Shown here piece by piece: positions 49,501 to 57,921 of a stretch of 64,000 nt of DNA. Position 1 is the stretch's first letter. Every line of letters starts with the position of its first letter. The position numbers and the translations under genes are program-made. Source of the stretch: Tritrichomonas musculus (lineage: Eukaryota > Parabasalia > Tritrichomonadida > Tritrichomonadidae); assembly GCA_039105265.1 (NCBI GenBank), contig JAPFFF010000023.1:2046001-2110000 (forward strand), given 5' to 3'. The notes below the pieces were generated by a model. It saw only the letters and a list, made by a program, of their open reading frames with translations, was not told the origin of the DNA and made no database searches.

Positions 49501-51262
49501 GAGCAATTTCTTTAGTTTCATATTTTTTGAAATTAAGATCAAGAAGAAGCAGCAGACTTTTAACAAGGTTCACGTCATTTTGGTATTTTTGAATCCATTT
49601 TGTAATGCTCTTTAGATCAGTTTCAATTTGATTAGAGACAACGATCAGATTTTCAGGAATTGTAGGTGAAAAAGCGCATGTTAAAAAGTGTTTCAACATG
49701 CAGGATTCAAAAGTGTTGTTATTGATGCTTTCAGTTAATTTAAGTCCGAATAAATAAGCATCTGGAGCTCCTGTGTATGTATGCGAGCATATTTGGCTGT
49801 TTGTTCCATCATAAGTAACAGAAAAATAAACGTTGCATAACATATCAATGGTCACAGCAATGACAGGCAATTTGTTATCATGAGGGAAATGCTCATTTTT
49901 AACGTATTTTGTGACTCCTGTTGGCATATAAGTTGAAACTATTCGGAATTCATCTTCTAAAAGAATTCCCCAAAACAGTCCATTTGTAACATAAGGCTTG
50001 TCTTCTGGGAACGACATTATTTCCGATTGTAATTCACGATTATCGTTTGCCATAATGAGATAATCTGTATCAGCATCAAAGGTTTGAAAATGCTTTTCAC
50101 GACCAAATGTCGAATATGTAGCTCCGTTACAACATGCTCTTTCAACTCTTTGTAGCTCTGGTCGAAGTGAAGCTGTAAATCTGAGCAAATTATCACAAGT
50201 CAATGTGCTTATTAAAGTTTGATATGTAATTTTTTTATCTTTCAAAAAGAGCCATTTTTGCGAACAAAATAGATATGTTTCGTCATTTATCGCCCATCTA
50301 TCGGCCAATTGGAACCTTGCAACCTTTCGGTGGATCATTCCTTTGTAAATGAGATAAATGTTCAATACTTTTTCCTCTGTTAAAACAAATAGGAACTTGC
50401 CATTACTGCAGATACCGTGTGTTGCCACTTTTCCTTCGACATCGAGTGAGTGTAATGGCTCTGATGGCGTGAAATTCAAACAACATCTTGGCTTGGAAAA
50501 TAACAGTATCTTTTTAAGGTCGTTGAATTCAATGTCAATGTCGTTCCAAATCAAATCTCGATGCGGAACAAAAGCTTCACAACTTTCGGCGCCCATTACT
50601 TGAGAAAGTATCGGAAAGATCGTTTCCATCTTCCTAAAATTATCAGATGGTGAGTCCGATAACTCATTTATATTTGAGAACAAGTTTATAATTGTTTGGC
50701 GGTTTTTTTGTGACCATCTATTTCTGAGCATTGTTAAAATTCTGCCAAAAGTAACTTCTTCTTGTTTTCTTGGATTTTCTCGTTCTCCTTCTTCGTTATT
50801 ATTTCTTTCTTCTTGGTATTCAATGGCAGGTGAACTGGCATCTTTGAAAAGAGTGCGTATTTTTTGCTTGAATTGACATCTTTCGAAAACTTTGACGCGG
50901 TTGGAGTCCATAACTTCACTAAATTGGAAGTTTTCTAAGTAGTCTTCTTGTTCTCTGGCTTCTTGAATACTTTCTGTGCGAATTGCGCGGCGGATCATGT
51001 CATGGACTGATTGACAATAATATGGATAGCATACTGAAATGTAGAAAAGATCTGGCGGTGAAATGCATTTCGCTTGTTTCTGCAAAACATCGTCAACGTG
51101 GAATGCTAGTTCTTCGTACTGTTCATTCAAATAAATTGTTAAAGAATTTGGATTTTCAAGAGAATATTCTGAAGGATGCTCTGCTGAACTGTGCCGTGAT
51201 GGCTGGCGCCTTGATATTGAGCTTGATGGCGTTTGAGTTGGCTGAGAACCATTCGAACCCAT
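43544..51262 (-). CDS. Giant HECT-type E3 ubiquitin ligase
   Basis: 2572 residues, uninterrupted. The C-terminal about 350 residues form a HECT domain. The end reads KKFLLFTTAKPKPP...YPEGHTCNNTINVPIYP...KLSFAFLNCEGM, matching the HECT C-lobe, with catalytic Cys2540 in HTCNN taking the place of the common TCFN. Residues 1-50 are Ser/Gln-rich. Residues about 270-480 alternate strands (ATHGICSNGKFLFVLTEEKV) and look like a beta-propeller. The middle 1500 residues are mainly helical and probably form a solenoid, as in HERC/HUWE/MYCBP2-size ligases. It transfers ubiquitin from E2 via the cysteine to substrates, presumably selected by the N-terminal scaffold. A Tigger transposon lies just past its stop. 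Confidence 0.9.
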   Translation of the reverse strand: MGSNGSQPTQTPSSSISRRQPSRHSSAEHPSEYSLENPNSLTIYLNEQYEELAFHVDDVLQKQAKCISPPDLFYISVCYPYYCQSVHDMIRRAIRTESIQEAREQEDYLENFQFSEVMDSNRVKVFERCQFKQKIRTLFKDASSPAIEYQEERNNNEEGERENPRKQEEVTFGRILTMLRNRWSQKNRQTIINLFSNINELSDSPSDNFRKMETIFPILSQVMGAESCEAFVPHRDLIWNDIDIEFNDLKKILLFSKPRCCLNFTPSEPLHSLDVEGKVATHGICSNGKFLFVLTEEKVLNIYLIYKGMIHRKVARFQLADRWAINDETYLFCSQKWLFLKDKKITYQTLISTLTCDNLLRFTASLRPELQRVERACCNGATYSTFGREKHFQTFDADTDYLIMANDNRELQSEIMSFPEDKPYVTNGLFWGILLEDEFRIVSTYMPTGVTKYVKNEHFPHDNKLPVIAVTIDMLCNVYFSVTYDGTNSQICSHTYTGAPDAYLFGLKLTESINNNTFESCMLKHFLTCAFSPTIPENLIVVSNQIETDLKSITKWIQKYQNDVNLVKSLLLLLDLNFKKYETKEIAHSLLPLLKSFLRMKEYKRLVSAMIINNFDLFFDKFDLDEFAILYQVFDHPPKINGNIFNEWALNKLSQSSLLSKIPFDKEFILGLLTDRWYSIQRDQEPYAWMVNLLLVAQQTSIEEAVEIIEKDPMNLNKAKLIDSLCNYAQLLISQLLDVINQVIAEKTEKADRTLKYDSILYTLISNFFASAAPITECIQFASVITSDDSNKIIKLLNDEFEIDETLKLFIGYFDMIYTTSISTLIRGGSVYPCEEDYKWLIHCNFHNGDRNLTPSDLSQAKFFLASLENDIITQVSDNVNYLNKHVPKFKAHSSVSFIVPFIMAAFTRQTNTVHLLSARNENNKIPKELEEICNWTNKMRDRFMNIRQRDNTNILNNENNSNYQKQSDKILANLGILINLDPALPDYLSKSPSEREEYQQIIRKFILNNDPDQFHRVLKAIPTRITNVLNGIDKLNSLFNTIKNQIFHRIIIDGISRVNPFERLGYLLSHSELDNDALSILTKFHESCISILHKFHQISILEILYTVLTSCNNFKGKAIEVMNELSYKIRHDDYLSDPYFMTVAGLAASTSTIPELLSSFPQKAKACIIQLLFSKKDAPSILIDEVFSYILNKEISKEIYNPIWIKMLFSVFNKCENNELNSLNKLFQSIFHLFAKRLNDERIVFSSLPEIVYGFRTILNSNNNLSTGFQEILHNIRPNSSFGEIFLLFAIIGGDISEYSTFYSIRNRHGKWLKYSKDNEEYCLQIPITPLTERQTFDINEIVDHVIDVELNMEKSLSFNDILSFWDICMKDQGSVLCRVYLQTLARCIQTMEENIPVQYLSQLAKSAKPYIDFHILLSNQTKLYKSLSKSFKSTKNLLPEHENGFGVIKQDDWVHLFAYNIMKIGQLNINAIILGEGFIVIHRQKPIVIQVPSGAYNGSQEKLFIENGAFSISVIDGKIISICDRGFEADPNTYIEFIAKSIEDIIFEMEHNFDFSNSEIFFDNVDNMNVDYLNSIFNNESQLDAFADDLKAIKPIDFKIVGAEPIERVGMNVQYNKMIEDHCFKEKLEFNGSASMHSFLCRKNEFNICNQLKSVVLAQAAIKDPDSLDFPTSFSLIKSAVVAVGGFDKERLDDEMFPYPLYKGFFMSCSMNFIQDSNVQIFFIAIKTLIKSEEFMNYLGKKLVIMAQDRDYHSLLHKKDLVFIPTDELESFVPSKNDYIIDFPDGSKGKIEIDDSGSWINDTPMVFLLLLWIFIDNCTTPFQRTCAKLAIVDCMLIQSPMIQKYMSQFLTYLQRKIDFTPEDFNSVYIYQLSLLAQKNPKDSHIINFYNCEKTCFEFRPILQPLHSKTLDFNLIDKVDFKESKFEVSPTKMNELIQIMKTYKSVENFPTWYFIPIWKAISSIVYEKYSDDEACKIEGNHADISNNLDSQLLSTITLTVSGDDDDDVGVCIKVRDEGSDNLIELEKYRETYIGYYFINPSKSIQYEWKCSSKYDVKLQMYKVTENQQFSQDTLIADIKSFAVDWTNSDTDELLIECTSMYFNSDNFMWMSLASLDMTDLVSKFGIRVVQCKIACLYMLETYFDVIIGNYEGGSVSEIDKKEIKRLAIQNESLFSYQYRMRIFSLAYESDVLIEMVLSHLSGPIVLNLDSALRFINGESDDYCDSMIFQISEAIQKYPSSRFERKIWGIHFKGSDAVDVTGVTNQTITMAINSFLYLKTGLCVISPNFIDNTVDPSNMGETLVIPYATKDSKQIRIMQFAFGVVLGAMIRCGLNQDIPFPRFVWNSLAGDSITKDDIYENDTLLKDEIEKMKSGELKDHLWVYRDWDNVVKPILGFPEDKPVPIHLVDVYETLVIDLRIKALIRGLNIIRVGFWSNQDIDDPTLLSGGLIEFLCQGKKKLDIGEIIKRIIFKNENADENIKNNFITVLNEYDQTMIKKFLLFTTAKPKPPNFAVVPDYFIVVVFDDTMRVTGYPEGHTCNNTINVPIYPTLDIMREKLSFAFLNCEGMDAK

Positions 51263-51530
51263 TTTTTTATATTGACAATTTTTTTTTGAATTGAAAATGA
51301 TCGTGATGATTATTTTATGTAAAATGTTTTTCTGTAAATTTAACAGAGTTTATATGTAATCATTTTCTTTTTTAAATAAATAATTCAATTACAGTAAAAT
51401 CAGTATTCAATTACTGCAATTTTTAAATTGAAGATTGAATTCAGTAATAAACCCTATTAAATTGTTTTCATCTCTAATTCAATTTTTCGAAAAAAAATTG
51501 AATATTTTTATTCAATATTTTGAATGATTA
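51263..51530. other. Promoter region of the HECT ligase gene
   Basis: About 270 AT-rich bases between the HECT ligase start and a decayed Tc1-like element. Short direct copies of CAATTACAGTAAAATCAGTATTCAATTACTGCAA-like sequence occur. No gene is seen. Confidence 0.45.
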
Positions 51531-52204
51531 TTTGTGGTTTTTATTAAAAAGTAGCTATCGGGGATGAAAATTATTTTTTTTAAAAATCAAAAGTATTCAA
51601 TTTATATTAAACCTCGTTCAATAATCTATATCTCTTTCACAAAAAATTCAATAGGTTTTTTTTGAAAAATTCAATGTTATTTCTCAAATTAAAACGATAT
51701 GGAGATAAAGATTAATTTTGGACTTAAATCAATGTTTTCAATTTTTCTGAATATATAAAAAATAAAGTTTTGAAAAAGTTTTTATTTTTATTCAAATTTT
51801 CTTTTTAAATTTCGCAGACATATCTTATTCCTGTATTATTCCCCCACCTTCGTTGTTGACGCAAACTGTGCTTTCATCAGTAAAGATAATCGGTGGGAGA
51901 ACTGAAGGAGGGACTGAAGTAATTTGGGAACAAATTTGATATCTTTTTTGTTTATGTTGAAATGTGAGGGGGCAAATTGGCGTCCTTTTGAAATACTGTA
52001 TTTTGTTTTCGTTAAGAATTGACTTAACAGAGGACTTTGCAACATCAAATTCTGTTGCAACATCCTGTAAGTTTTGTAAAGGGTTATTTTTCATCGTTTG
52101 AACAATATTATATTTCACTTCTTCTGTAATTTTAACGGACCTTTTGATTTTTTAAAAAAAATAATTTTCATCCCCGATAGCTACTTTTTAATAAAAACCT
52201 CAAA
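51531..52204 (-). mobile_element. Internally deleted Tc1/mariner-like transposon (about 674 bp)
   Basis: Inverted repeats of about 60 bp (51531-51593 and 52141-52204, with one small indel) contain GTAGCTATCGGGGATGAAAA and are bounded by TA (51529-51530, 52205-52206). On the minus strand a partial transposase frame (about 52146-51825) encodes a helix-turn-helix part (LQDVATEFDVAKSSVKSIL) and the first catalytic motif IFTDEST, then stops. The rest of the catalytic domain and much of the linker are deleted. It is a non-autonomous derivative of a Tc1/mariner element. Confidence 0.8.
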
Positions 52205-52540
52205 TAAAAATTGAATAAAAATGAAAATTTTTATTAAATCATGCGAATAGTTTAAAATGGAAACCTAAACCTCCCTGGCTAGCTTAGCTACTACAGATGA
52301 ATGCATTTGATCTTTTTGTTGCCTACTCTAATGACAAATATAAAGTTTTGTCTCTGGCTGCTTTTTCTTGAAACAAAAAATAAAAATGGCAAAACCGAAT
52401 AAAAAAAAAAATTGAAAGAAAAAAGCAAAATCTTTCAATTTTGAATAGGAGATGAAAAAGATTTAATTGAGTTTATTTTTATATTTAATAAATATATTTA
52501 ATAAAATTTTTTTTGAATTATGATAATTAAAAAATTAAAG
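52205..52540. other. Spacer, nothing recognised
   Basis: About 335 bases with A-runs and AT-rich sequence; no gene is apparent. Confidence 0.4.
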
Positions 52541-52880
52541 CTCAATTGATTCATCTTCAATGTCTTCAATGAGTCAAATTTAGAGAATAGCAATAATTTC
52601 AGCAATAACCACTACAGCAGAGAAAGTTCCTGTAATAATTACTGTTTTATTGTTCTTTTAAGTTGAAGTGTCTCCAAGTTTTATTTCTTCTTGGATAGAT
52701 GATATTTTTTTATCTGCGTTATCAAATGTTAAAGAAGCATCAACATTTTCATTGTCATTATATAATTCTTCAGAAAGTTCTTCAATATCACTTGTTTTAT
52801 CAGGATTCATATCATGTTTTGCAAAATCAACAAATATTTGATCACTTTCAACATTTGTCAAATATTCATCATAATCATAT
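52540..52880 (-). pseudogene. BspA-like protein tail, truncated copy
   Basis: On the minus strand this region encodes the acidic and membrane-proximal tail of a BspA-like protein (NPDKTSDIEELSEELYNDNENVDASLTF, EEIKLGDTST), then sequence that matches in outline the membrane-span part of the neighbouring copy, but frames are broken. No LRR part remains. It is the shortest of three related copies (see 53030 and 56461). Confidence 0.6.
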
Positions 52881-52884
52881 AATT

Positions 52885-53005
52885 TGAAGGATAAATGACA
52901 AATAAATTGAATAGTAAATGATAAGTAAATTGAATGATAAATGACAAATAAATCTATAAATAAATGACAAATAAATTGAAGAATAAATGACAAATAAATT
53001 GATGA
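52885..53005. repeat. Minisatellite array, AAATGACAAATAAATTGA-type
   Basis: About five degenerate copies of an approximately 23-bp unit (AAATGACAAATAAATTGAAGAAT and variants). The same family forms the array at 56205 and a short stretch at 53915-53960. Confidence 0.8.
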
Positions 53006-53029
53006 TTATTATATTATATTTTTTTAAAA

Positions 53030-53850
53030 AATTTAAGCTCAATTGATTCATCTTCAATATTATCATTGAATGAATTTTGGTCAAGTTTTTTTTGATATAG
53101 AGAACAAATGTAATAACGGAAATTTCAGCAATAACAACAACAATAGAAAATGTTCCATTAATAATTGCTGTTATATTATTCTTTTTAGTTGAATATTCTC
53201 CATGTTTTATTTCTTCTTGGTTTGATGATATTTTCTTCATTTTCATTACCAGGATTCATATCATGTTTTGAAGAATCAACAATTATTTAATCATTTTTAT
53301 CATTTGTTTTATATTTGTTAAATATATTTAACGAACTTTGAAGTTCAAGAAAATCACTTTTTAATATTACCATATTTTTCATTTTATTATATTTACAATC
53401 ATTTGGAACAATGACTTTATTCAATTGACAATATACAAAAACATCTTTGCCAAATGCAGGCTCATTTTTACTTGCAAAAGTAATTGATGACAATCCTCTA
53501 CAATTATAAAAAGCTTTATCACCAATAAATACAAAATTTTATCCAATGAATAAACTTTTCAGTTTTATATCTGAAAGAAAAAATGATTTCCTCTAATTGT
53601 TACACCATCAGGAATTGTGTACTTTTCATCTTGCTTATTATGTGGATATAAAACTAAAGCATCAATTTGATTATCCAATAATTCAAGTCCACTTAAAACA
53701 TGCCTTGAATAATGAACAACGTCAACAGATGTATAATATTGATTGCTTTCTATCAAATACACTTTTATTGATAAATATGACACTTCCTATTATTTTAATA
53801 GATGGAAATGACGTACAGAATATAAATGCTTCGGATTTTATTCAAGTATT
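53030..53850 (-). pseudogene. Decayed BspA-like LRR gene, 3' part
   Basis: Minus-strand pieces in different frames read as BspA-like LRR_5 sequence: ALVLYPHNKQDEKYTIPDGV (53565-53783), then ITFASKNEPAFGKDVFVYCQL (53287-53493), then an acidic tail with a membrane span (FSIVVVIAEISVITFVLYIKK, 52875-53246) and a short cytosolic end. LRR, membrane span and tail in this order is the usual layout of trichomonad surface BspA-like proteins. At least two stop/frame breaks separate the pieces and the N-terminal LRRs are missing. Confidence 0.7.
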
Positions 53851-53914
53851 TTTATAGATATAAATATATTTATATTCACAGATATATTTACCAATTAAAA
53901 TTGAAAAAATCTAG

Positions 53915-54513
53915 ATTAAAATGACAAATAAATAAAAGAATAAATGACAAATAAATCAACTTTATGAGCATATATACCAAAAGAAAAGGCATATCTTTCA
54001 AGATTGAGAGTTTCACAACAAAAAACTGAATGAAAGTTAATAAATTTTTTTCATAAAATAAGTATTTATTTTATTTTCATCAATTTTTATTGAAGAAAAT
54101 GCTGGATTCCACGGATCTAAGTACGTTTTAAAATAAAAAAAAATCATCTTTTTCTTAATATAAAATATAAAAAGTAACTTTTTGAAGAATTCTAAAAATC
54201 ATACCATTTTTGAGAAACAAAAGTTTCTAATTTCTGAGAATGAAAAAATAAAAAAACAAAGTTGAATTCAAAAAGTTATATATACAATATTGAAATACTT
54301 GTTTGATTTATAGAATATAGTTTATAAAGTATTAAATATTTTTATTCAGTTTTAAATTAAGCTTTTATAAAAGTAAATCAAATAAATTTTAGATAAAGGA
54401 CGATATGACTTTTGAATGCCGTTATTTAAATTCAAAGGTTGACTTCACATTTAACGCTGAATAATCAATGTGAAATGTTTACACTTCATTAAAATTATCT
54501 TTTTATATTCTTT
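53915..54513. other. Spacer and promoter region of the BspA-like gene
   Basis: AT-rich sequence starting with a short stretch of the AAATGACAAATAAA minisatellite family (53915-53960). AACTTTTTGAA (54176-54186) and its complement TTCAAAAAGTT (54267-54277) lie upstream of the intact gene. No coding sequence is seen. Confidence 0.45.
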
Positions 54514-54519
54514 TCATTT
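54514..54519 (+). promoter_or_regulatory. Inr-like TCATTT
   Basis: TCATTT lies 13 bases before the ATG at 54527. The longer open frame upstream (from 54470) has no ATG, and this initiator supports 54527 as the start. Confidence 0.45.
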
Positions 54520-54526
54520 TTTTAAA

Positions 54527-55435
54527 ATGGAAGAATTAAATCAAAAGGTCACACAACTAATTCAAGAAAATCAACAAATCATAGAAAAGCTAGAGCTCAT
54601 CCACAATGTTATTGAAAAACCTAAGAATTTTTGCAATGATCTCAAGAAAAAAGGCGAGCATGGCGAAACAACCAGTATAAAATTACCTTTCTACATTCAA
54701 ATAATTCCATCTAAAGCATTTGCAAATTTGAAAACACTAGTAGAAGTTTTAATTCCACCATCAGTTACGACAATTGAATATGCTGCTTTTTCAGGATGCA
54801 CCTCGATCAAAAAAATCAAAATTCCTAAGTCAGTTACAATCATTGGTCATTCATCTTTCTTTGGTTGCACATCATTAGAAGAAATAAATATACCATATTC
54901 TGTTTTATGCATCAAATCCAATGCATTTGGAGATTGCAAATCTCTTAAGTCAATTGAAATCCCACCATCTGTTGAAACAATAGAACATGATGTCTTTTCT
55001 GGATGCGAATCATTATTCAGCGTTAAACTTAATAAACAAGCAACAATTGAAGCTTCCGCTTTCAGCAATTGCACATCCCTTACTGATATTGAAATTCCAG
55101 CTTCAGTATACCGTATTGGACCAGCAGCATTCTTCAACTGCACCTCACTGAAATCTGTAAAAATACCTTTTTTAATATCAGTGATAGAACCTTCAACATT
55201 TTCAGGATGTTCATCACTTCAAAATGTTGAAATGCCTAAGACTGTTCAATCAATTGGACCCGCGGCTTTCAATGCCTGCACTTCACTGACTAAAATTTAC
55301 ATTCCTTCATCTGTAATGACCATTGGTATGGACGCTTTTGGTGAATGCACTTCTCTTAAAGAGGTAGATATTTACCCGAAAACAATATTAGGCTCTTACG
55401 CTTTTCCTGAAAATGTCAAATTTATTAATCACTAA
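54527..55435 (+). CDS. BspA-like leucine-rich repeat (LRR_5) protein
   Basis: 302 residues from the ATG at 54527. Residues 1-35 form a short coiled coil (MEELNQKVTQLIQENQQII). Residues about 45-300 comprise about ten LRR_5 repeats of 23 residues with the consensus IPxSVxxIgxxAFsgCtSLkxIxI (for example IPKSVTIIGHSSFFGCTSL). There is no signal peptide, no membrane span and no acidic tail, so this is a soluble intracellular or non-classically exported version. BspA-like proteins form one of the largest trichomonad families, and surface members bind host components or bacteria. This one's partner is unknown. It lies between decayed BspA-like copies on the opposite strand. Confidence 0.9.
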   Translation: MEELNQKVTQLIQENQQIIEKLELIHNVIEKPKNFCNDLKKKGEHGETTSIKLPFYIQIIPSKAFANLKTLVEVLIPPSVTTIEYAAFSGCTSIKKIKIPKSVTIIGHSSFFGCTSLEEINIPYSVLCIKSNAFGDCKSLKSIEIPPSVETIEHDVFSGCESLFSVKLNKQATIEASAFSNCTSLTDIEIPASVYRIGPAAFFNCTSLKSVKIPFLISVIEPSTFSGCSSLQNVEMPKTVQSIGPAAFNACTSLTKIYIPSSVMTIGMDAFGECTSLKEVDIYPKTILGSYAFPENVKFINH

Positions 55436-56204
55436 AAAATAAAAATTACTATTTTTTCTTGCCTTTTTTTGATTCTAAATCTTGATGCTTATTTTTAACC
55501 AAAAAAAAAAAAAAAAAAAAAAAACATCGCCCGTTACTTATTTAAAATGGAGGTTAAGGTCAATATTGACTTTTTATTGTAAAAAATATTAAAAAGTTTG
55601 AAACTTTTTTTGCAACTTTCGCAAAAAATACCATGTGTAGCTACTCGTGCTTATTTCATCTTTTTTGGCATTAAAAAATGATAAACGATACATTTTTATA
55701 TTTATTGCTATTCACCAGAATTTCGCATTTGATCTCATTTTATCTAATAATTCATTTTAAATTATGATAATAATTTTAATTTTCCTTGCTAGCAAGTAAC
55801 AAAAAGAATGATTGACAATATAAGATGAGAACTTTGTGATTTTGAAAGAATATTAATGATATTAGTTGAATTTGGAAATTTGCATAATTAAATACTTCAA
55901 AATAATATAATGATGGCGTAAAAATATTTTTGATTGATTGTTTATTTAATAGATGCTTAAAATAAATACCAATATCGTTTAACTTTTTTATATATAAAAA
56001 ACCTTGAGCAGCAACAATATTTCAATAATCAGATATCCGATGATATTAACATTTTTAAATACAATACCAATCAAACCACATATGTAGATAAATTATCGTT
56101 AGCAAGATAAAGTATATTTTTTTCATCAATTTAAATATATTACACCCAAAAGACATTTTTTAAAAAAGATCTTAAGCTTTTTATTTTGACACCCTCTTTG
56201 AAGA
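55436..56204. other. Spacer with 24-A run
   Basis: About 770 bases of AT-rich sequence with a 24-A tract at 55501-55524. No gene was recognised. Confidence 0.5.
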
Positions 56205-56460
56205 ATAAAATACAAATAAATTGAAGAAAGAATGACAAAGAAATCTACAAATAAATGACAAATAAGTTTATAAAAAAATGACAAATAAATTGAAGAATAA
56301 ATTACAAATAAGTTTACAAATAAATGACAAATAAGTTTACAAATAAATGACAAATAAGTTTACAAATAAATGACAAATAAGTTTACAAATAAATGACAAA
56401 TAAGTTTACAAATAAATGACAAATAAGTTTACAAATAAATGACAAATAAATTGAAGATTA
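56205..56460. repeat. 23-bp minisatellite array
   Basis: About 11 copies of AAATGACAAATAAGTTTACAA-type units with an exact 23-bp period in the centre (ATG copies at 56347, 56370, 56393). Flanking units are more degenerate and resemble the array at 52885. The array directly abuts the tail of a BspA-like pseudogene. One strand reads through as a hydrophobic shadow peptide. Confidence 0.9.
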
Positions 56461-57740
56461 TTATATTTTTAAAAAAAACCCCAATTGATTCATCTCCAAT
56501 ATCTTCATTGAACGAATAATGGTCAAAGCCACAAAAGCATACAAATTTTTAATATAGAAAACAACACTAATAACGGCAATTAAAGCAATAACAAAAACAG
56601 AAAATGTTTCTTCAATAATTGCTGTTTTATTATTCTTTTTAGTTGAAGATTCTCCATGTTTTATTTCTTCTAGGCTTGATGATATTTCCTTAATCTGATT
56701 ATCAAATGTTAAGGAAGTATTAAAGTTATCATTATCATTACTTAATTCTTTAGAATGTTCTTCATTATCACTTGTTATATCTGGATTCATATCATGTTTT
56801 GAAGAATCAACAATTATTTGCTCATTTTTATCATTTTTTGTATGTTCATCATTATCAAATCCACCTTCATTACTTAATGAATCATTATTTGTGATAATTT
56901 GAATTTCAAAATCATATTCACTTGAAGATTCATTATTATTTTCATTATCTCCTATATTTAAAGAATTTGGAGGCTCAGGAAACTAACCTTTAAATCTTTA
57001 CATTACCATATTTTTCATTTATATATATTTACAATCGTTTGGAACAATGAAAATATACAAAAACATCTTTGCCAAATGTATGTTCATTTTGACCCGCCAA
57101 AGTAATTGATGACAATCCTCTACAATTATAAAATGTTTTATCACCAATAAATACAACATTTTATCCAATGAATAAATTTTTCAGTTTTATATCTGAAAGA
57201 AAAGAATGATTTCCTATCATTGTTACACCATCAGGAATGGTTTAATTTTCATCTAGTTTATTATGTGGATATCAGATTAAAGCATCAATTTGATTTTCCA
57301 ATAATTCAAGTCCACTATAAACGCCTCTTGAACAAAGAACAACTTCAATGGATGCATAATATTGATTGCTTATCTGACATATTTATTGAAATAAGTTAAC
57401 ATGTCTATCAAATGCACTTTTATTGATAAAGACGATACTTTCAGGTATTTTAATTGAAGGTAAAGCTGTACAAAATTAAAATGCTTCAGATTTTTTATTA
57501 GCAACATTTTATCCAAAAGTTATTGAAGTCATTGTTAACTTCAATGTTAAATTGTCAGATTCCAAAAACTCTCTATGCCCTCTTTTTCTTAAACCAGTAC
57601 CAGTTTTTACATATACTAAGCTATAACAATACATAAACGCATAATAACCTATTCCTTCAACTGAATAAGTGAGTTCAACTTGCTTTAATGAAGAACAACA
57701 AAAGAAAACAAAAATCTCAATCTTTTTCACTGACTTTGTT
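56461..57740 (-). pseudogene. Decayed BspA-like LRR gene, copy related to 53030-53850
   Basis: The minus strand contains, in order, an LRR piece (SSLKQVELTYSVEGIGYYAF, 57509-57730), sequence closely similar at DNA level to the neighbouring copy (AGTAATTGATGACAATCCTC and flanks at about 57100, matched at about 53480), an acidic stretch, and a tail with a membrane span (FSVFVIALIAVISVVFYI, 56461-56790). Several frame breaks separate the parts. It ends at the minisatellite array, as does the 53030 copy. Confidence 0.7.
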
Positions 57741-57911
57741 TAATCTTTTCATTAAAACTTTTATTTCATATCAGATTTCTTTTGTTATTAATTTTTATTC
57801 ATTTTATGAAAAAAAAATTTTTTTTGAATAATAATTTGGCAAAGCTCATAGAATATTTTCTAATTTACGATTAAAAATCATTCAAAAAATTGAATGAATA
57901 AAAACTTTTAT

Positions 57912-57917
57912 TCAAAA
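57912..57917 (+). promoter_or_regulatory. Inr-like TCAAAA
   Basis: TTCAAAAAAGT ends at the ATG at 57922. It may act as initiator and also resembles the TTCAAAAAGTT motif seen in other promoters here. Confidence 0.3.
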
Positions 57918-57921
57918 AAGT

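Noticed and set aside
56205-56460. CRISPR-like array
   Set aside because: The repeat has a 23-bp period without unique spacers and lies in a eukaryotic genome; it is a minisatellite.
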